39,219 bases of DNA from Fimousia sp036311565 (GTDB lineage: Bacteria > Bacillota > Clostridia > Lachnospirales > Lachnospiraceae). Under the pieces are notes generated by a model, which was not told the DNA's origin, made no database searches, and worked only from the letters and a program-made list of their open reading frames with translations. The stretch is from the NCBI GenBank assembly GCA_036311565.1, contig JAXJPR010000057.1:1-39219 (forward strand). The letters are read 5' to 3'. Below, in pieces: positions 23,780 to 33,229 of the stretch (positions are counted from its first letter, which is position 1; every line of letters begins with the position of its first letter). The position numbers were made by a program, and so were the translations under genes.

Positions 23780-24967
23780 ATGAATATTTTAGTAATCAAC
23801 TGTGGAAGTTCTTCCTTAAAATACCAGTTAATCGATTCTGAAACAGAAAATGTATTAGCAAAAGGTTTATGTGAAAGAATTGGTATTGATGGTGCGCTGA
23901 CCCATCAGCCAGCAGGAAAAGATAAAATTAAATCAACGCCTGCTATGCCAAACCACAAAGTAGCGATTCAGTTAGTTATTGATCAGTTAACAGATGCCGA
24001 AAATGGAGTGGTATCATCTTTAGATGAAATCAGTGCAGTTGGACACAGAGTTGTACACGGTGGTGAAAAATTCACATCTTCTTGTGTAATTACAGATGAC
24101 GTAATAAAAGAAATTGAAGCTTGTAATGTATTTGCACCATTGCATAACCCAGCAGCATTAATCGGTATTAATGCTTGTAAAGAATTAATGCCAGGTCTTC
24201 CAATGGTAGCAGTATTTGATACAGCTTTTCATCAGACAATGCCGCCAAAAGCTTATCTTTATGCAATTCCTCATGAATACTATGAAAAATATGGCGTAAG
24301 ACGCTATGGTTTCCATGGAACCTCTCATCAGTATGTTGCAGGAAAAGCAGCACAGATGTTAGGAAAAGCTCCAGAAGATTTAAAATTAATTATCTGCCAT
24401 TTAGGGAATGGAGCATCTGTATCTGCAGTAAAAGCTGGAAAATGTGTAGATACTTCTATGGGATTAACCCCATTAGAAGGTCTTGTAATGGGTACACGTT
24501 CTGGTGACTTAGATCCAGCAATCTTAGAATTTATCGCTGAAAAAGAAAACTTATCATTATCAGAAGTAATGGATATTTTAAATAAAAAGTCTGGTGTTAT
24601 GGGATTATCAGGTGTCTCTTCTGACTTCCGTGATGTGAAGGCAGCAGCTGCAGAGGGAAATGAAACAGCAGCTCATGCTTTGGAAGTACACAGATATCGT
24701 GTAGCAAAATACATTGGTGCATATGCAGCAGCTATGAATGGTGTAGATGCAATTGCATTTACTGCAGGTCTTGGAGAAAATGATGATGAAAGCCGTGCTG
24801 CAATTTGTGAATATTTAGGATTCTTAGGTGCACATCTGGATGCAGAACGTAACGATGTGCATGGTGAAGATGCAATTATTTCAACTGAAGACTCTACTGT
24901 AAAATTACTTTGTATTCCTACAAATGAAGAATTAATGATTGCCAGAGATACGGCAGCATTAGTATAA
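23780..24967 (+). CDS. ackA: Acetate kinase
   Basis: The 395-residue ASKHA kinase turns acetyl phosphate and ADP into acetate and ATP, giving one ATP per acetate in fermentation. Signatures are 'MNILVINCGSSSLKYQLID' (phosphate loop), 'GHRVVHGGEKF', 'DTAFHQTMPPKAY', 'RYGFHGTSHQYV', 'CHLGNGASV' and 'FTAGLGEND'. AAAGGAG precedes the ATG. The codon bias is as strong as in pta and pyk, which fits central metabolism in a fermenter. A good terminator closes the pta-ackA unit. Confidence 0.98.
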   Translation: MNILVINCGSSSLKYQLIDSETENVLAKGLCERIGIDGALTHQPAGKDKIKSTPAMPNHKVAIQLVIDQLTDAENGVVSSLDEISAVGHRVVHGGEKFTSSCVITDDVIKEIEACNVFAPLHNPAALIGINACKELMPGLPMVAVFDTAFHQTMPPKAYLYAIPHEYYEKYGVRRYGFHGTSHQYVAGKAAQMLGKAPEDLKLIICHLGNGASVSAVKAGKCVDTSMGLTPLEGLVMGTRSGDLDPAILEFIAEKENLSLSEVMDILNKKSGVMGLSGVSSDFRDVKAAAAEGNETAAHALEVHRYRVAKYIGAYAAAMNGVDAIAFTAGLGENDDESRAAICEYLGFLGAHLDAERNDVHGEDAIISTEDSTVKLLCIPTNEELMIARDTAALV

Positions 24968-24989
24968 ATTCATCTCAATACGAATTTAC

Positions 24990-25030
24990 AATGAGCCAGG
25001 GAAAGAAAACTCCTTGGCTCATTGGGTTTT
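24990..25030 (+). terminator. Terminator after ackA
   Basis: 13-bp stem AATGAGCCAGGGA/TCCTTGGCTCATT (24990-25002 and 25011-25023, one G-U pair), 8-nt loop, then GGGTTTT. Confidence 0.85.
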
Positions 25031-25063
25031 AACACAAATTATGGAAGGAAACAAAAAACTTTC

Positions 25064-25092
25064 TTGACAAACTGAATTTGTGTCGCTATAAT
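25064..25092 (+). promoter_or_regulatory. Perfect sigma-A consensus promoter for the DUF177-rpmF genes
   Basis: TTGACA (25064-25069), 17-bp spacer, TATAAT (25087-25092); the ATG lies about 22 bases after the expected start. Confidence 0.92.
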
Positions 25093-25120
25093 AAGACAGT
25101 ATGAAAAAATAGGAGATATT

Positions 25121-25636
25121 ATGTTATTAAATTTATCGAAAATTTTATCTACACCATCAGCAAAAGAAGATTTTTCAGTTCCAATTGAACTGACATCCGT
25201 TCGCTTTATGAGAAATCAGTATCCAGTGACAGACAAGCAGGAAGTGTTGATTCATGCAGAGAATATTGGCAAGAACAAAATTTCGTTAAAAGGTGAGACG
25301 AGCCTGACGTTAGGTCTGACTTGTGATCGCTGTCTGGAAGAAGTTCCCTGGGTATGCAGGATTGAGGTTGAGAAAGAATATGATAAATCTGATGAACATG
25401 ATGAATGGAATCAAGAAAGTTTTATTGAAGGAAACAATTTAGATGTGGACAGGCTTATATATGAAGAGCTGCTTCCAAAGATTCCTATGAAAATCCTTTG
25501 CAGCGAGGAATGTAAGGGGATTTGTCCCGTATGTGGAGCAAATCAAAATAAGAAAAAATGTGGCTGTGATCAGTCCGTGCCGGATCCTCGTATGGCGGCA
25601 ATTAAAGATATCTTCAACAATTTTAAGGAGGTGTAA
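25121..25636 (+). CDS. DUF177 (YceD) family protein
   Basis: The 171-residue protein belongs to the YceD family that almost always precedes rpmF. Visible features are a beta-rich N-terminus, the conserved 'LTCDRCLEE' with a cysteine pair, and a C-terminal cluster 'CSEECKGICPVCGANQNKKKCGC' region (here 127-149) with further cysteine pairs that probably bind zinc. The family has been linked to 23S rRNA or ribosome maturation in bacteria and plants. AGGAG lies five bases before the ATG, and rpmF begins four bases after the stop. Confidence 0.93.
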   Translation: MLLNLSKILSTPSAKEDFSVPIELTSVRFMRNQYPVTDKQEVLIHAENIGKNKISLKGETSLTLGLTCDRCLEEVPWVCRIEVEKEYDKSDEHDEWNQESFIEGNNLDVDRLIYEELLPKIPMKILCSEECKGICPVCGANQNKKKCGCDQSVPDPRMAAIKDIFNNFKEV

Positions 25637-25639
25637 ACC

Positions 25640-25819
25640 GTGTCAATTTGTCCAAAAAATAAATCTTCTAAAGGAAGAAGAGATAAACGTAGAGCAAACT
25701 GGAAAATGAGTGCCCCAACTTTAGTAAAATGCAGCAAATGTGGTGAATTAATGATGCCTCATAGAGTATGTAAAGCTTGTGGTTCTTATAACAAAAAAGA
25801 AATCATCACAGTTAAATAA
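25640..25819 (+). CDS. rpmF: Ribosomal protein bL32 (GTG start)
   Basis: A 59-residue protein starts at GTG 25640, nine bases after AAGGAG located inside the end of the DUF177 gene. It begins 'MSICPKNKSSKGRRDKRRANW' and carries the zinc ribbon C31-x2-C34 and C44-x2-C47 ('CSKCG' and 'CKACG'). That is the standard C+ form of L32 in the large ribosomal subunit. There is no ATG in a usable position, so the GTG is the true start. A terminator follows after 11 bases. Confidence 0.97.
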   Translation: MSICPKNKSSKGRRDKRRANWKMSAPTLVKCSKCGELMMPHRVCKACGSYNKKEIITVK

Positions 25820-25830
25820 TGTGATTAAAT

Positions 25831-25866
25831 AAGGCTTTCCGAAGTTTTCGGGAAGCCTTAATTTTG
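25831..25866 (+). terminator. Terminator after rpmF
   Basis: 11-bp stem AAGGCTTTCCG/CGGGAAGCCTT (25831-25841 and 25849-25859, one G-U pair), 7-nt loop, followed by AATTTTG. Confidence 0.85.
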
Positions 25867-25901
25867 CTTATACTTAAAGAATAGAAAAGGGGAACATAGG
25901 T

Positions 25902-26753
25902 ATGACAAAAAAAATCGCAGTAATTAATGATTTATCTGGATTTGGAAGGTGTTCTTTGACCGCAGCGCTTCCAGTATTAGCAGTGATGGGAGTACAGCCA
26001 TGTCCGCTTCCAACAGCAGTGTTGACTGCTCAGACGGGTTATCCAAGTTATTATTGTGACGATTTTACAGATCGTATGAAGTATTTTTGTGAAGAATGGG
26101 AAAAGATGCAGGTCAGTTTTGATGGCATTTATACAGGATTTGTTGCCAGTGAGCAGCAAATTGAAAATATTTTTCAATTTTTAGATAGTTTTCATACCAA
26201 AGATACGTTTCTATTGGTAGATCCAGTTATGGGAGACGATGGAGAGGTGTATAAAATGTTTACACCAGGATTATGCCAGAAAATGAAAGATTTAGTGAAA
26301 AGGGCTGATATCATTACACCAAATGTTACAGAGCTTTGTCTGCTTACTGACATGTCGTATGCATCTGTTATGGATATGAAAAAACAAAAAGAGAGAATAC
26401 AGGTACTTGGAAGATTAGCTGATGAACTATTAGAACAGGGGCTGAAAACTGTTATTGTAACTGGAATACGTTATGAAGAAGATGGAATCTTAAAGATGGG
26501 AAATCTTGCAGTAGATAAAGAGAAAAAAGTTCTCACAGGGTATCCGGTTTTAGGTTGCAGTTATTCTGGAACTGGAGATTTATTTGCGTCTGTAGTGACT
26601 GGAGGGATTGCCCGTGGAGACCAGTTGGAAGAAATCATCAAAGAGGCTGGAGACTTTTTGTCAAGGGCGATTCAAGATTCTTCAAAAGAGGGAATACCAG
26701 GAACAGACGGAGTGAATTTTGAAAAATTTTTAGGAATGTTGATAAAGAAATGA
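25902..26753 (+). CDS. Pyridoxamine/pyridoxal kinase (PfkB/ThiD-like)
   Basis: The 283-residue ribokinase-fold enzyme starts 'MTKKIAVINDLSGFGRCSLTAALPVLAVMG'. It has 'PVMGDDGEVYKMF' and 'ADIITPNVTELCLLT' (substrate and metal loops). The catalytic 'YSGTGDLFASVV' lies near 220-232, where the aspartate is the base. The combination is typical of the Firmicute pyridoxamine kinase group, which phosphorylates vitamin B6 forms with ATP toward pyridoxal phosphate. Activity on hydroxymethylpyrimidine is possible in this family. AAAGGGG precedes the ATG. It forms its own unit between two terminators. Confidence 0.88.
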   Translation: MTKKIAVINDLSGFGRCSLTAALPVLAVMGVQPCPLPTAVLTAQTGYPSYYCDDFTDRMKYFCEEWEKMQVSFDGIYTGFVASEQQIENIFQFLDSFHTKDTFLLVDPVMGDDGEVYKMFTPGLCQKMKDLVKRADIITPNVTELCLLTDMSYASVMDMKKQKERIQVLGRLADELLEQGLKTVIVTGIRYEEDGILKMGNLAVDKEKKVLTGYPVLGCSYSGTGDLFASVVTGGIARGDQLEEIIKEAGDFLSRAIQDSSKEGIPGTDGVNFEKFLGMLIKK

Positions 26754-26763
26754 TAAATATAAT

Positions 26764-26800
26764 CGCCGGAAATTTGAGCAGATCAGGTTTCCGGTGTTTT
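26764..26800 (+). terminator. Terminator after the pyridoxamine kinase gene
   Basis: 9-bp stem CGCCGGAAA/TTTCCGGTG (26764-26772 and 26788-26796, one G-U pair), 15-nt loop, then TTTT. Confidence 0.8.
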
Positions 26801-26815
26801 GCGTTGGGAGAAATG

Positions 26816-26844
26816 TTGTACTTTTTTTTTACTTATGATAAAAT
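26816..26844 (+). promoter_or_regulatory. Promoter of the plsX-rnc-smc-ftsY genes
   Basis: TTGTAC (26816-26821), 17-bp spacer containing a long T-run, TAAAAT (26839-26844). I see no FapR-like operator. Confidence 0.7.
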
Positions 26845-26904
26845 TATTTAGTTAAAGAAATTTATTGTATAGATGAATGAGAATACAAAAGATTGGAGGA
26901 AGTT

Positions 26905-27909
26905 ATGAGCCAGAAAATTCGTATTGCTGTAGACGCCATGGGTGGAGATAATGCCCCAGGAGAAATTGTAAAGGGAGCAGTTGCAGCGGTAAAAGAAAAT
27001 AGTGAAATCAAAGTCATTTTCGTTGGTGACAGTAATGCTATAAAACAGGAATTAGAACAGTTAAATTATAACCGGGAACAGGTAGAAGTGGTACATGCTT
27101 CTGAAGTGATTTCCTGTAATGAAGCACCAGTAGAAGCCATTCGTGGGAAAAAAGATTCTTCTCTGGTAAAAGCAATGAAGATGGTGAAGGATGGAAGTGC
27201 GGATGCCGTGATTTCTGCCGGAAGTACCGGAGCTGTGCTAGTAGGGGGACAGGTAATTGCAGGAAAAATCCGTGGAATTAAAAGGGCACCTCTTGCAACG
27301 CTGATTCCTACCTTAAAAGGTGCGTCGTTATTAATTGACTGTGGAGCCAATGTGGATGCAAGACCAGAGCATCTGGTACAATTTGCCCAAATGGGTTCTT
27401 TGTATATGAAGCATGTTGTAGGCATTGAAAATCCGAAAGTCTCCCTTGTCAATATTGGAGCAGAAGAAGAAAAAGGAAATGCATTGGTAAAAGAAACCTA
27501 TCCAATGTTAAAAGAATTAGATCATATTAATTTTGCAGGAAATATTGAGCCAAGAGATATTTTCTATGGAGAGACCAACGTCATCTTGTGTGAAGCATTT
27601 GTAGGAAATGTTATTTTAAAACTGTCAGAAGGGCTTTCGGGAGCACTGATCGGAGCAATAAAAGAAGGCCTGATGAGTTCTACAAGAAGTAAAATGGGAG
27701 CTTTATTAATAAAACCGGCACTAAAAGATACAATGAAACAGTTTGATGCATCTGAATATGGTGGAGCGCCTCTGTTAGGACTGAATGGATTAGTTGTTAA
27801 AATGCACGGAAATTCTACTGCAAAAGAAGTAAAAACAGCAGTTGGACAATGTGTGACGTTTATGAAACAGGGAATCAATGACAAGATAAGGGAACAATTA
27901 GGAAAATAG
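26905..27909 (+). CDS. plsX: Phosphate acyltransferase PlsX
   Basis: The 334-residue enzyme makes acyl phosphate from acyl-ACP and phosphate, feeding PlsY in phosphatidic acid synthesis. It starts 'MSQKIRIAVDAMGGDNAPGEIVKGA' and has 'VISAGSTGAVLVGG', 'GASLLIDCGANVDARPEHL' and 'SEYGGAPLLGLNGLVVKMHG', all PlsX signatures. The start at 26905 is set by GGAGGA; a TTG at 26893 overlaps that site. FakA-type acyl phosphate made by the upstream kinase could enter the same pool. The acyl carrier protein gene often found just downstream is absent. Confidence 0.97.
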   Translation: MSQKIRIAVDAMGGDNAPGEIVKGAVAAVKENSEIKVIFVGDSNAIKQELEQLNYNREQVEVVHASEVISCNEAPVEAIRGKKDSSLVKAMKMVKDGSADAVISAGSTGAVLVGGQVIAGKIRGIKRAPLATLIPTLKGASLLIDCGANVDARPEHLVQFAQMGSLYMKHVVGIENPKVSLVNIGAEEEKGNALVKETYPMLKELDHINFAGNIEPRDIFYGETNVILCEAFVGNVILKLSEGLSGALIGAIKEGLMSSTRSKMGALLIKPALKDTMKQFDASEYGGAPLLGLNGLVVKMHGNSTAKEVKTAVGQCVTFMKQGINDKIREQLGK

Positions 27910-28008
27910 AATAAATTGCAGGTGCTGGTTTTAAGGGAGGGGAGAAAAATCGGTGCCTGGAAAGCATTTCCATAAAATGAAAGAAAAGAATGCGAAAGGA
28001 GAAGTTGT

Positions 28009-28719
28009 ATGAGAGAAAATCATTCATTTGACGAATTAGAAGAGATTATCGATTATCATTTTAAAGATAAAAGTTTATTAAAGCTTGCATTGACACATAG
28101 TTCTTATGCGAATGAACATCGCATGAAGCGGACACAGAATAATGAAAGAGTGGAATTTTTAGGAGATGCAGTCTTAGAGCTGATTATTAGTGACTATTTG
28201 TTTCGCACTTACCAGAAGAAGAATGAAGGAAAATTGACCAAATTAAGATCTAGTCTGGTATGTGAATATACATTGGCAATGTGTGCAAAAGATATTTCTC
28301 TAGGAAAATATTTGCTTTTAAGCAAGGGAGAAGATATGACCGGAGGAAGAGAAAGAGATTCGATTCTTTCAGATGCATTTGAATCATTGATTGGTGCAAT
28401 CTATTTGGATCAGGGATTTGAAAAAGCAAGGATTTTCGTAGAAAAATATTTACTGCAGGATGTGGAAAATAAAACTCTTTTTTACGATGCAAAGACGATT
28501 TTGCAGGAAATGGTACAAAAAGAAGTGGGACATACGGTGCAGTATGAACTAATTGAAGAAAAAGGACCGGATCATTGCAAAGAATTTAAAGTTGCAGTCC
28601 GATTTGGAGAATGTACGCTGGGAACAGGATCTGGAAAGACGAAGAAGGCAGCGGAACAGATGGCTGCATATGAGTCTATATTGAAATTGAAAGAAGAGCA
28701 AGGTGAGACATGTATTTAA
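28009..28719 (+). CDS. rnc: Ribonuclease III
   Basis: The 236-residue enzyme has the RNase III signature 'NNERVEFLGDAVLELI' (about 43-58) with the metal-binding acidic residues, 'DAFESLIGAIYLDQG' in the second half of the nuclease domain, and a C-terminal double-stranded RNA-binding domain ending 'GSGKTKKAAEQMAAYESILKL'. It cuts double-stranded RNA in rRNA precursors and regulatory duplexes. AAAGGAG precedes the ATG. Its last ten bases overlap the start of smc, a conserved pairing in Firmicutes. Confidence 0.98.
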   Translation: MRENHSFDELEEIIDYHFKDKSLLKLALTHSSYANEHRMKRTQNNERVEFLGDAVLELIISDYLFRTYQKKNEGKLTKLRSSLVCEYTLAMCAKDISLGKYLLLSKGEDMTGGRERDSILSDAFESLIGAIYLDQGFEKARIFVEKYLLQDVENKTLFYDAKTILQEMVQKEVGHTVQYELIEEKGPDHCKEFKVAVRFGECTLGTGSGKTKKAAEQMAAYESILKLKEEQGETCI

Positions 28720-31700
28720 AGAGTATTGAGGTACACGGATTTAAATCATTTGCTAATAAGATGGTATTTCGTTTTCAGGATGGGATTACAGGGATCGTAG
28801 GACCAAATGGAAGTGGAAAAAGCAATGTTGCAGATGCAGTTCGCTGGGTCTTGGGTGAACAAAGTGCCAAGCAGCTTCGGGGAGCGAAGATGGAAGACGT
28901 CATTTTTTCAGGAACTCAGCTTCGAAAACCAATGGGATCTGCATACGTTGCCATTACACTGGATAATAGTGATCATAGCCTGCCAGTGAGTTTTGATGAA
29001 GTGACAATTGCCAGAAGAGTGTATCGTTCTGGTGAAAGCGAATATCTGCTCAATGGAACGGTATGCCGAAGAAAAGATGTAGTGGAGATGTTCTTTGATA
29101 CGGGGATTGGAAAAGAAGGATATTCCATCATTGGTCAGGGACAGGTTGAAAAAATCTTAAATGGTAAGCCGGAAGAACGACGGGAGTTGTTTGATGAGGC
29201 GGCAGGAATCATTAAATACAAAAAAAATAAATTGACAGCGGAAAAATCGTTGGAAAAAGAAAGAGAAAATCTCTGTCGTGTCAATGATATTTTATCAGAA
29301 CTTACCAGGCAGGTAGGACCGTTAAAACAGCAGTCTCAGAAAGCGAAAGATTATCTGCAATACCGGGATTCTTTAAAAGAGGCAGATGTCCAGATGTTTT
29401 TACTGGAACACTCTGCGCTGAAGACAGAAAATGAAAAGACAGAATCCAATATTGCAATTATGCAAAGAGATATTCAGAATGAAAAGGCCCAATATGAACA
29501 AATCAAAGAAAAGAACGAGCAATTAGAACAGGAACTGGCTAATTTAAAAGAAGAAATTGACCAACAGACGGCTCTTCTTCAGGAAGAGAAACTGGAAAAA
29601 GAAAAATTGGAAGGAGAAATCAATGTTCTTAATGAGCAGATTCGTACAGAAAAGACGAAGGAAGAACATTACTATTCCAATGTATATCGTGTGGAAGGGC
29701 AATTAAATGAGAAAAATCAGGAATTAGCCTCCATTAAACGGCAAAAAGCATTACTGGTGTCAAAACAGGATGAAAATTTGCAAAAAGAAAAGGAAGCACG
29801 TTGGAATTTGGATGCCGTGGAACAGCAAAAAGCTAATTTGGAACACCAATTAGAAGAAATTTTGGGACATATTCAGGGAATGAATGAAAATCAGACTGAA
29901 ATTTCTAATAAAATGGAGCGTTTTGCTACGGTAAGAGAACAATTAATTCTGCGAATTGAAGATATCCAAAAACGTTTGAAAGAAAATAAAACAGAATATG
30001 ACAAAGTATTAAAGAGCCGTAAAGAATGCGAAGAACAATTATGGAAGCTTCGAAAACAGGAAGCCCATAATGCTGATAAAATGAAAGAAGCACTTGCTTT
30101 AAGAAGTGAACATATTCAGAAAGGGAATTTACTGGCTCAAAAAGGTGAGGATAAGAAACAGGAATTGTTCCGGATCCAGTCCAGGCTGGAGACCCTGCGC
30201 AATATGGCAGAACGATATGATGGATATGGAATCAGCATTAAGAAAGTCATGGAACAAAAACGTCAGGTGCCGGGGATTGTAGGCGTCGTGGCAGATATTG
30301 TTAAAGTTGAGAAAAAATATGAAATTGCGATTGAAACTGCCTTAGGAGGCAGTATTCAAAATATTGTTACCGACAATGAACAGACGGCAAAGAAAATGAT
30401 TACGTTCTTAAAAGAAAATCGTTTTGGTCGTGCAACGTTTTTGCCGCTGACTTCTGTAAAAAACAGATATCCATTTAAGCAGGAACAGGCCCTCATGGAA
30501 CCAGGTGTCATTGGACTTGCAAGTACTCTGGTAAAAACAGAAGAGAAATTTTATGATCTGGTAGAATCTCTACTTGGTAAGATTGTAATTGTAGATACCA
30601 TTGATAATGGAATTTGTCTGGCAAAAAAATATCATTATTCTATGAGAATTGTAACATTGGAGGGAGAATCCTTAAACACAGGAGGTTCTATGACTGGTGG
30701 GGCATTTAAACACACCAGTAATCTGCTGGGACGAAACAGAGAAATTCAAGAAATCGTTAAAGCCCAATCCAGAAAAAAGAATGAATATTTGGAATTAAAA
30801 AAAGAATATGAGGCCAATGCAGAGGAAAAAGAAGCACTGGAACGTCAAATTGTAGATCTTGAGAAAGAAGATCACGATCATTCGCTTAAGATGAATACGG
30901 TTATCTTAAATAAACAACAAAAAGAAAACCGTTGCCTGGAAATCGAACAGGCAAGAGATGGTCTGGAAAAAGAAAAAACAGCTTTGGAAGAAGAAAAAAC
31001 TTCTATGGCTCAACATGTCGAACGTTTGATAAAAGAGCAGCAGGGTCTAAAAGAAAAGAATCAGACAAGAGAATCCAGACAAAAAGCATTAGAACAAGAG
31101 TTGAAAAACCTTGATGAAAAAGAAGAATATTATGTGGAAGAACTTTCACAAATACAACTTCAGACCAATTCTTTTGAACAACAATTAAAGTTTGCCAGTG
31201 AAAATCAGACACGTGTGATGGAAGATATGGAACGTCTCCGTTATGATCTGGATGAAATTAAATCAGAAGCAGGAGAAAGGGAAGGTACGGTAGAAAAAAT
31301 TGAAGACCGCATCGAAGCCGTTCATGAAAGAATCCAGGAACTGGATAAAAAAGTCATGGATGGAGAAGTTGCATTAAAAGAAGATCAACAAGAAGAAAAC
31401 AGGAAAAACCAGCGTTATAAGCATTCCATGGAGGAAAGAGAATCCATTAATCAGCATATAGCTGCGTTAGACAAAGAACTTTATCGCCTTCAATCTCAAA
31501 AAGAGAAACTGGATGAGAAGATACAAAATCTGACCGATTATATGTGGGAATCTTATGAAATTACCTACCGGATGGCAAAAGAACAGCAAAAAGAGGAAAT
31601 TACTGCCAGTATTTCAGAGCTTAAAAAAGAGATTGTTCAGTGGAAAGGAAAAATCAAAGAGTTAGGATCCGTCAATGTCAATGCTATTGAAGAATATAAA

Positions 31701-32270
31701 GATGTATCCGAACGGTATGAGTTTTTGCTGGAGCAGCATGAAGATATTGTAAAAGCAGAAGCACAGCTGGTGGAATTAATAAAGAATCTGGAAGATGAAA
31801 TGAGCAGACAATTTACGGAGAAATTTAAAGATATAAAATTTATGTTTTCAAAAGTATTTAAAGAGTTATTTGGCGGTGGAGATGCACATCTGGAATTAAT
31901 AGAAAATGAGGATGTTCTAGAGGCAGGAATTCGAATTATTGCACAGCCGCCAGGAAAGAAACTACAAAATATGATGCAGCTTTCTGGAGGGGAAAAAGCA
32001 TTAACTGCAATCAGTTTATTGTTTGCCATTCAGAATCTAAAACCATCTCCGTTTTGTTTGCTGGATGAAATTGAAGCGGCACTGGATGATTCAAATGTAG
32101 TAAGATTCAGCCAGTATTTACATAAACTAACAAAGGATACCCAGTTTATTGTCATTACCCATAGAAAAGGCACAATGACAGCAGCAGATATGCTATATGG
32201 AATTACCATGGAGGAAAAAGGAGTATCAGCACTGGTATCCGTTAGTCTTATTGAAAATGATTTGGAATAA
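28710..32270 (+). CDS. smc: Chromosome segregation ATPase SMC
   Basis: The 1186-residue protein has the full SMC plan. It has Walker A G31-PNGSGK-S38, a long coiled coil, a hinge (about 518-670, 'GIVGVVADIVKVEKKYEIAIETALGG' region with a 'LNTGGSMTGG' turn), the return coil, the ABC signature 'LSGGEKALTA' near 1090 and Walker B 'FCLLDEIEAALDD' near 1115. With ScpA and ScpB it forms the condensin that organises and separates sister chromosomes. The length is normal for Firmicutes. Its ATG overlaps the end of rnc, and ftsY follows 18 bases after the stop. Confidence 0.98.
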   Translation: MYLKSIEVHGFKSFANKMVFRFQDGITGIVGPNGSGKSNVADAVRWVLGEQSAKQLRGAKMEDVIFSGTQLRKPMGSAYVAITLDNSDHSLPVSFDEVTIARRVYRSGESEYLLNGTVCRRKDVVEMFFDTGIGKEGYSIIGQGQVEKILNGKPEERRELFDEAAGIIKYKKNKLTAEKSLEKERENLCRVNDILSELTRQVGPLKQQSQKAKDYLQYRDSLKEADVQMFLLEHSALKTENEKTESNIAIMQRDIQNEKAQYEQIKEKNEQLEQELANLKEEIDQQTALLQEEKLEKEKLEGEINVLNEQIRTEKTKEEHYYSNVYRVEGQLNEKNQELASIKRQKALLVSKQDENLQKEKEARWNLDAVEQQKANLEHQLEEILGHIQGMNENQTEISNKMERFATVREQLILRIEDIQKRLKENKTEYDKVLKSRKECEEQLWKLRKQEAHNADKMKEALALRSEHIQKGNLLAQKGEDKKQELFRIQSRLETLRNMAERYDGYGISIKKVMEQKRQVPGIVGVVADIVKVEKKYEIAIETALGGSIQNIVTDNEQTAKKMITFLKENRFGRATFLPLTSVKNRYPFKQEQALMEPGVIGLASTLVKTEEKFYDLVESLLGKIVIVDTIDNGICLAKKYHYSMRIVTLEGESLNTGGSMTGGAFKHTSNLLGRNREIQEIVKAQSRKKNEYLELKKEYEANAEEKEALERQIVDLEKEDHDHSLKMNTVILNKQQKENRCLEIEQARDGLEKEKTALEEEKTSMAQHVERLIKEQQGLKEKNQTRESRQKALEQELKNLDEKEEYYVEELSQIQLQTNSFEQQLKFASENQTRVMEDMERLRYDLDEIKSEAGEREGTVEKIEDRIEAVHERIQELDKKVMDGEVALKEDQQEENRKNQRYKHSMEERESINQHIAALDKELYRLQSQKEKLDEKIQNLTDYMWESYEITYRMAKEQQKEEITASISELKKEIVQWKGKIKELGSVNVNAIEEYKDVSERYEFLLEQHEDIVKAEAQLVELIKNLEDEMSRQFTEKFKDIKFMFSKVFKELFGGGDAHLELIENEDVLEAGIRIIAQPPGKKLQNMMQLSGGEKALTAISLLFAIQNLKPSPFCLLDEIEAALDDSNVVRFSQYLHKLTKDTQFIVITHRKGTMTAADMLYGITMEEKGVSALVSVSLIENDLE

Positions 32271-32288
32271 AAATAACAGGAGGACATT

Positions 32289-33215
32289 ATGGCAGAAGAA
32301 AAGAAAGGATTTTTTAAAAAGATTTTTGACGGGTTGACAAAAACAAGAGAAAATCTATCTCATGGATTTGATAATATTTTTCAGACATTTACTAATATTG
32401 ATGATGATTTTTATGAAGAATTAGAAGAAACCTTAATTATGGCCGATTTGGGAGTAGATACGACTTTAAGTATTATTGAAGATCTGCAGCACCGGGTGCG
32501 TAAAATGGGAATCAGAGAAACAGAAGAGTGTAAGGAACTTTTAAAAGAAGTCATTAAAGAACAGATGACATTGAAAGAGGATGCCTTTGAATTTGAAAAT
32601 AAGAAAACAGTCATGCTGGTAATTGGAGTCAACGGTGTGGGAAAAACGACCAGTATTGGAAAACTGGCCGCGCAACAGAAGGCACTTGGCAAAAATGTGC
32701 TTATTGCAGCAGCAGATACATTCCGTGCAGCAGCCATTGACCAGTTAGAAGTATGGGCAAAACGGGCGAAAGTGGATTTGATTGCTCATGAGGAAGGTTC
32801 TGATCCGGCAGCAGTTGTTTTTGATGCATGTAACGCTGCAAAAGCAAGAGGAACTGATTTATTAATCTGTGATACAGCGGGACGTCTTCATAATAAGAAA
32901 AATCTGATGAATGAATTGGCGAAAATCAATCGTGTCATTGATAGAGAATATCCAGATGCTCATAGAGAAACATTAATTGTTTTAGATGCTACGACTGGAC
33001 AGAATGCTATGGCACAGGCAAAACAATTTATGGAAGCTGCGGATATTTCAGGAATTATTCTGACGAAATTAGATGGAACTGCAAAAGGGGGCATTGCCAT
33101 TGCTATTCAGGCAGAATTAGGACTTCCAGTAAAATATATTGGAATTGGGGAACAGATTAATGATTTGATGAAATTTGATACAGATGTATTCGTAAGTGTA
33201 TTATTTAGCGAATAA
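32289..33215 (+). CDS. ftsY: Signal recognition particle receptor FtsY
   Basis: The 308-residue GTPase has the N domain (about 1-95) and G domain with the P-loop 'GVNGVGKTTSIGKLA' near 112, 'AADTFRAAAIDQL', 'DTAGRLHNK' near 194, 'TKLDGTAKGG' and 'YIGIGEQINDL'. It docks SRP-ribosome complexes at the membrane for insertion of membrane proteins. The acidic A domain of E. coli FtsY is missing, as is usual in Firmicutes. AGGAGG precedes the ATG. No ffh follows; ilvA does. Confidence 0.98.
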   Translation: MAEEKKGFFKKIFDGLTKTRENLSHGFDNIFQTFTNIDDDFYEELEETLIMADLGVDTTLSIIEDLQHRVRKMGIRETEECKELLKEVIKEQMTLKEDAFEFENKKTVMLVIGVNGVGKTTSIGKLAAQQKALGKNVLIAAADTFRAAAIDQLEVWAKRAKVDLIAHEEGSDPAAVVFDACNAAKARGTDLLICDTAGRLHNKKNLMNELAKINRVIDREYPDAHRETLIVLDATTGQNAMAQAKQFMEAADISGIILTKLDGTAKGGIAIAIQAELGLPVKYIGIGEQINDLMKFDTDVFVSVLFSE

Positions 33216-33229
33216 AGGAGAAACATATC

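Noticed and set aside
27066..27884. Antisense frames inside plsX
   Set aside because: They are shadows of a well-defined coding gene and lack ribosome sites; the same holds for other opposite-strand frames in pyk, smc, ftsY and ilvA.
27910..28008. Hidden or degenerate acpP between plsX and rnc
   Set aside because: I read the 99 bases in all frames and saw no ACP-like helix or DSL phosphopantetheine site.
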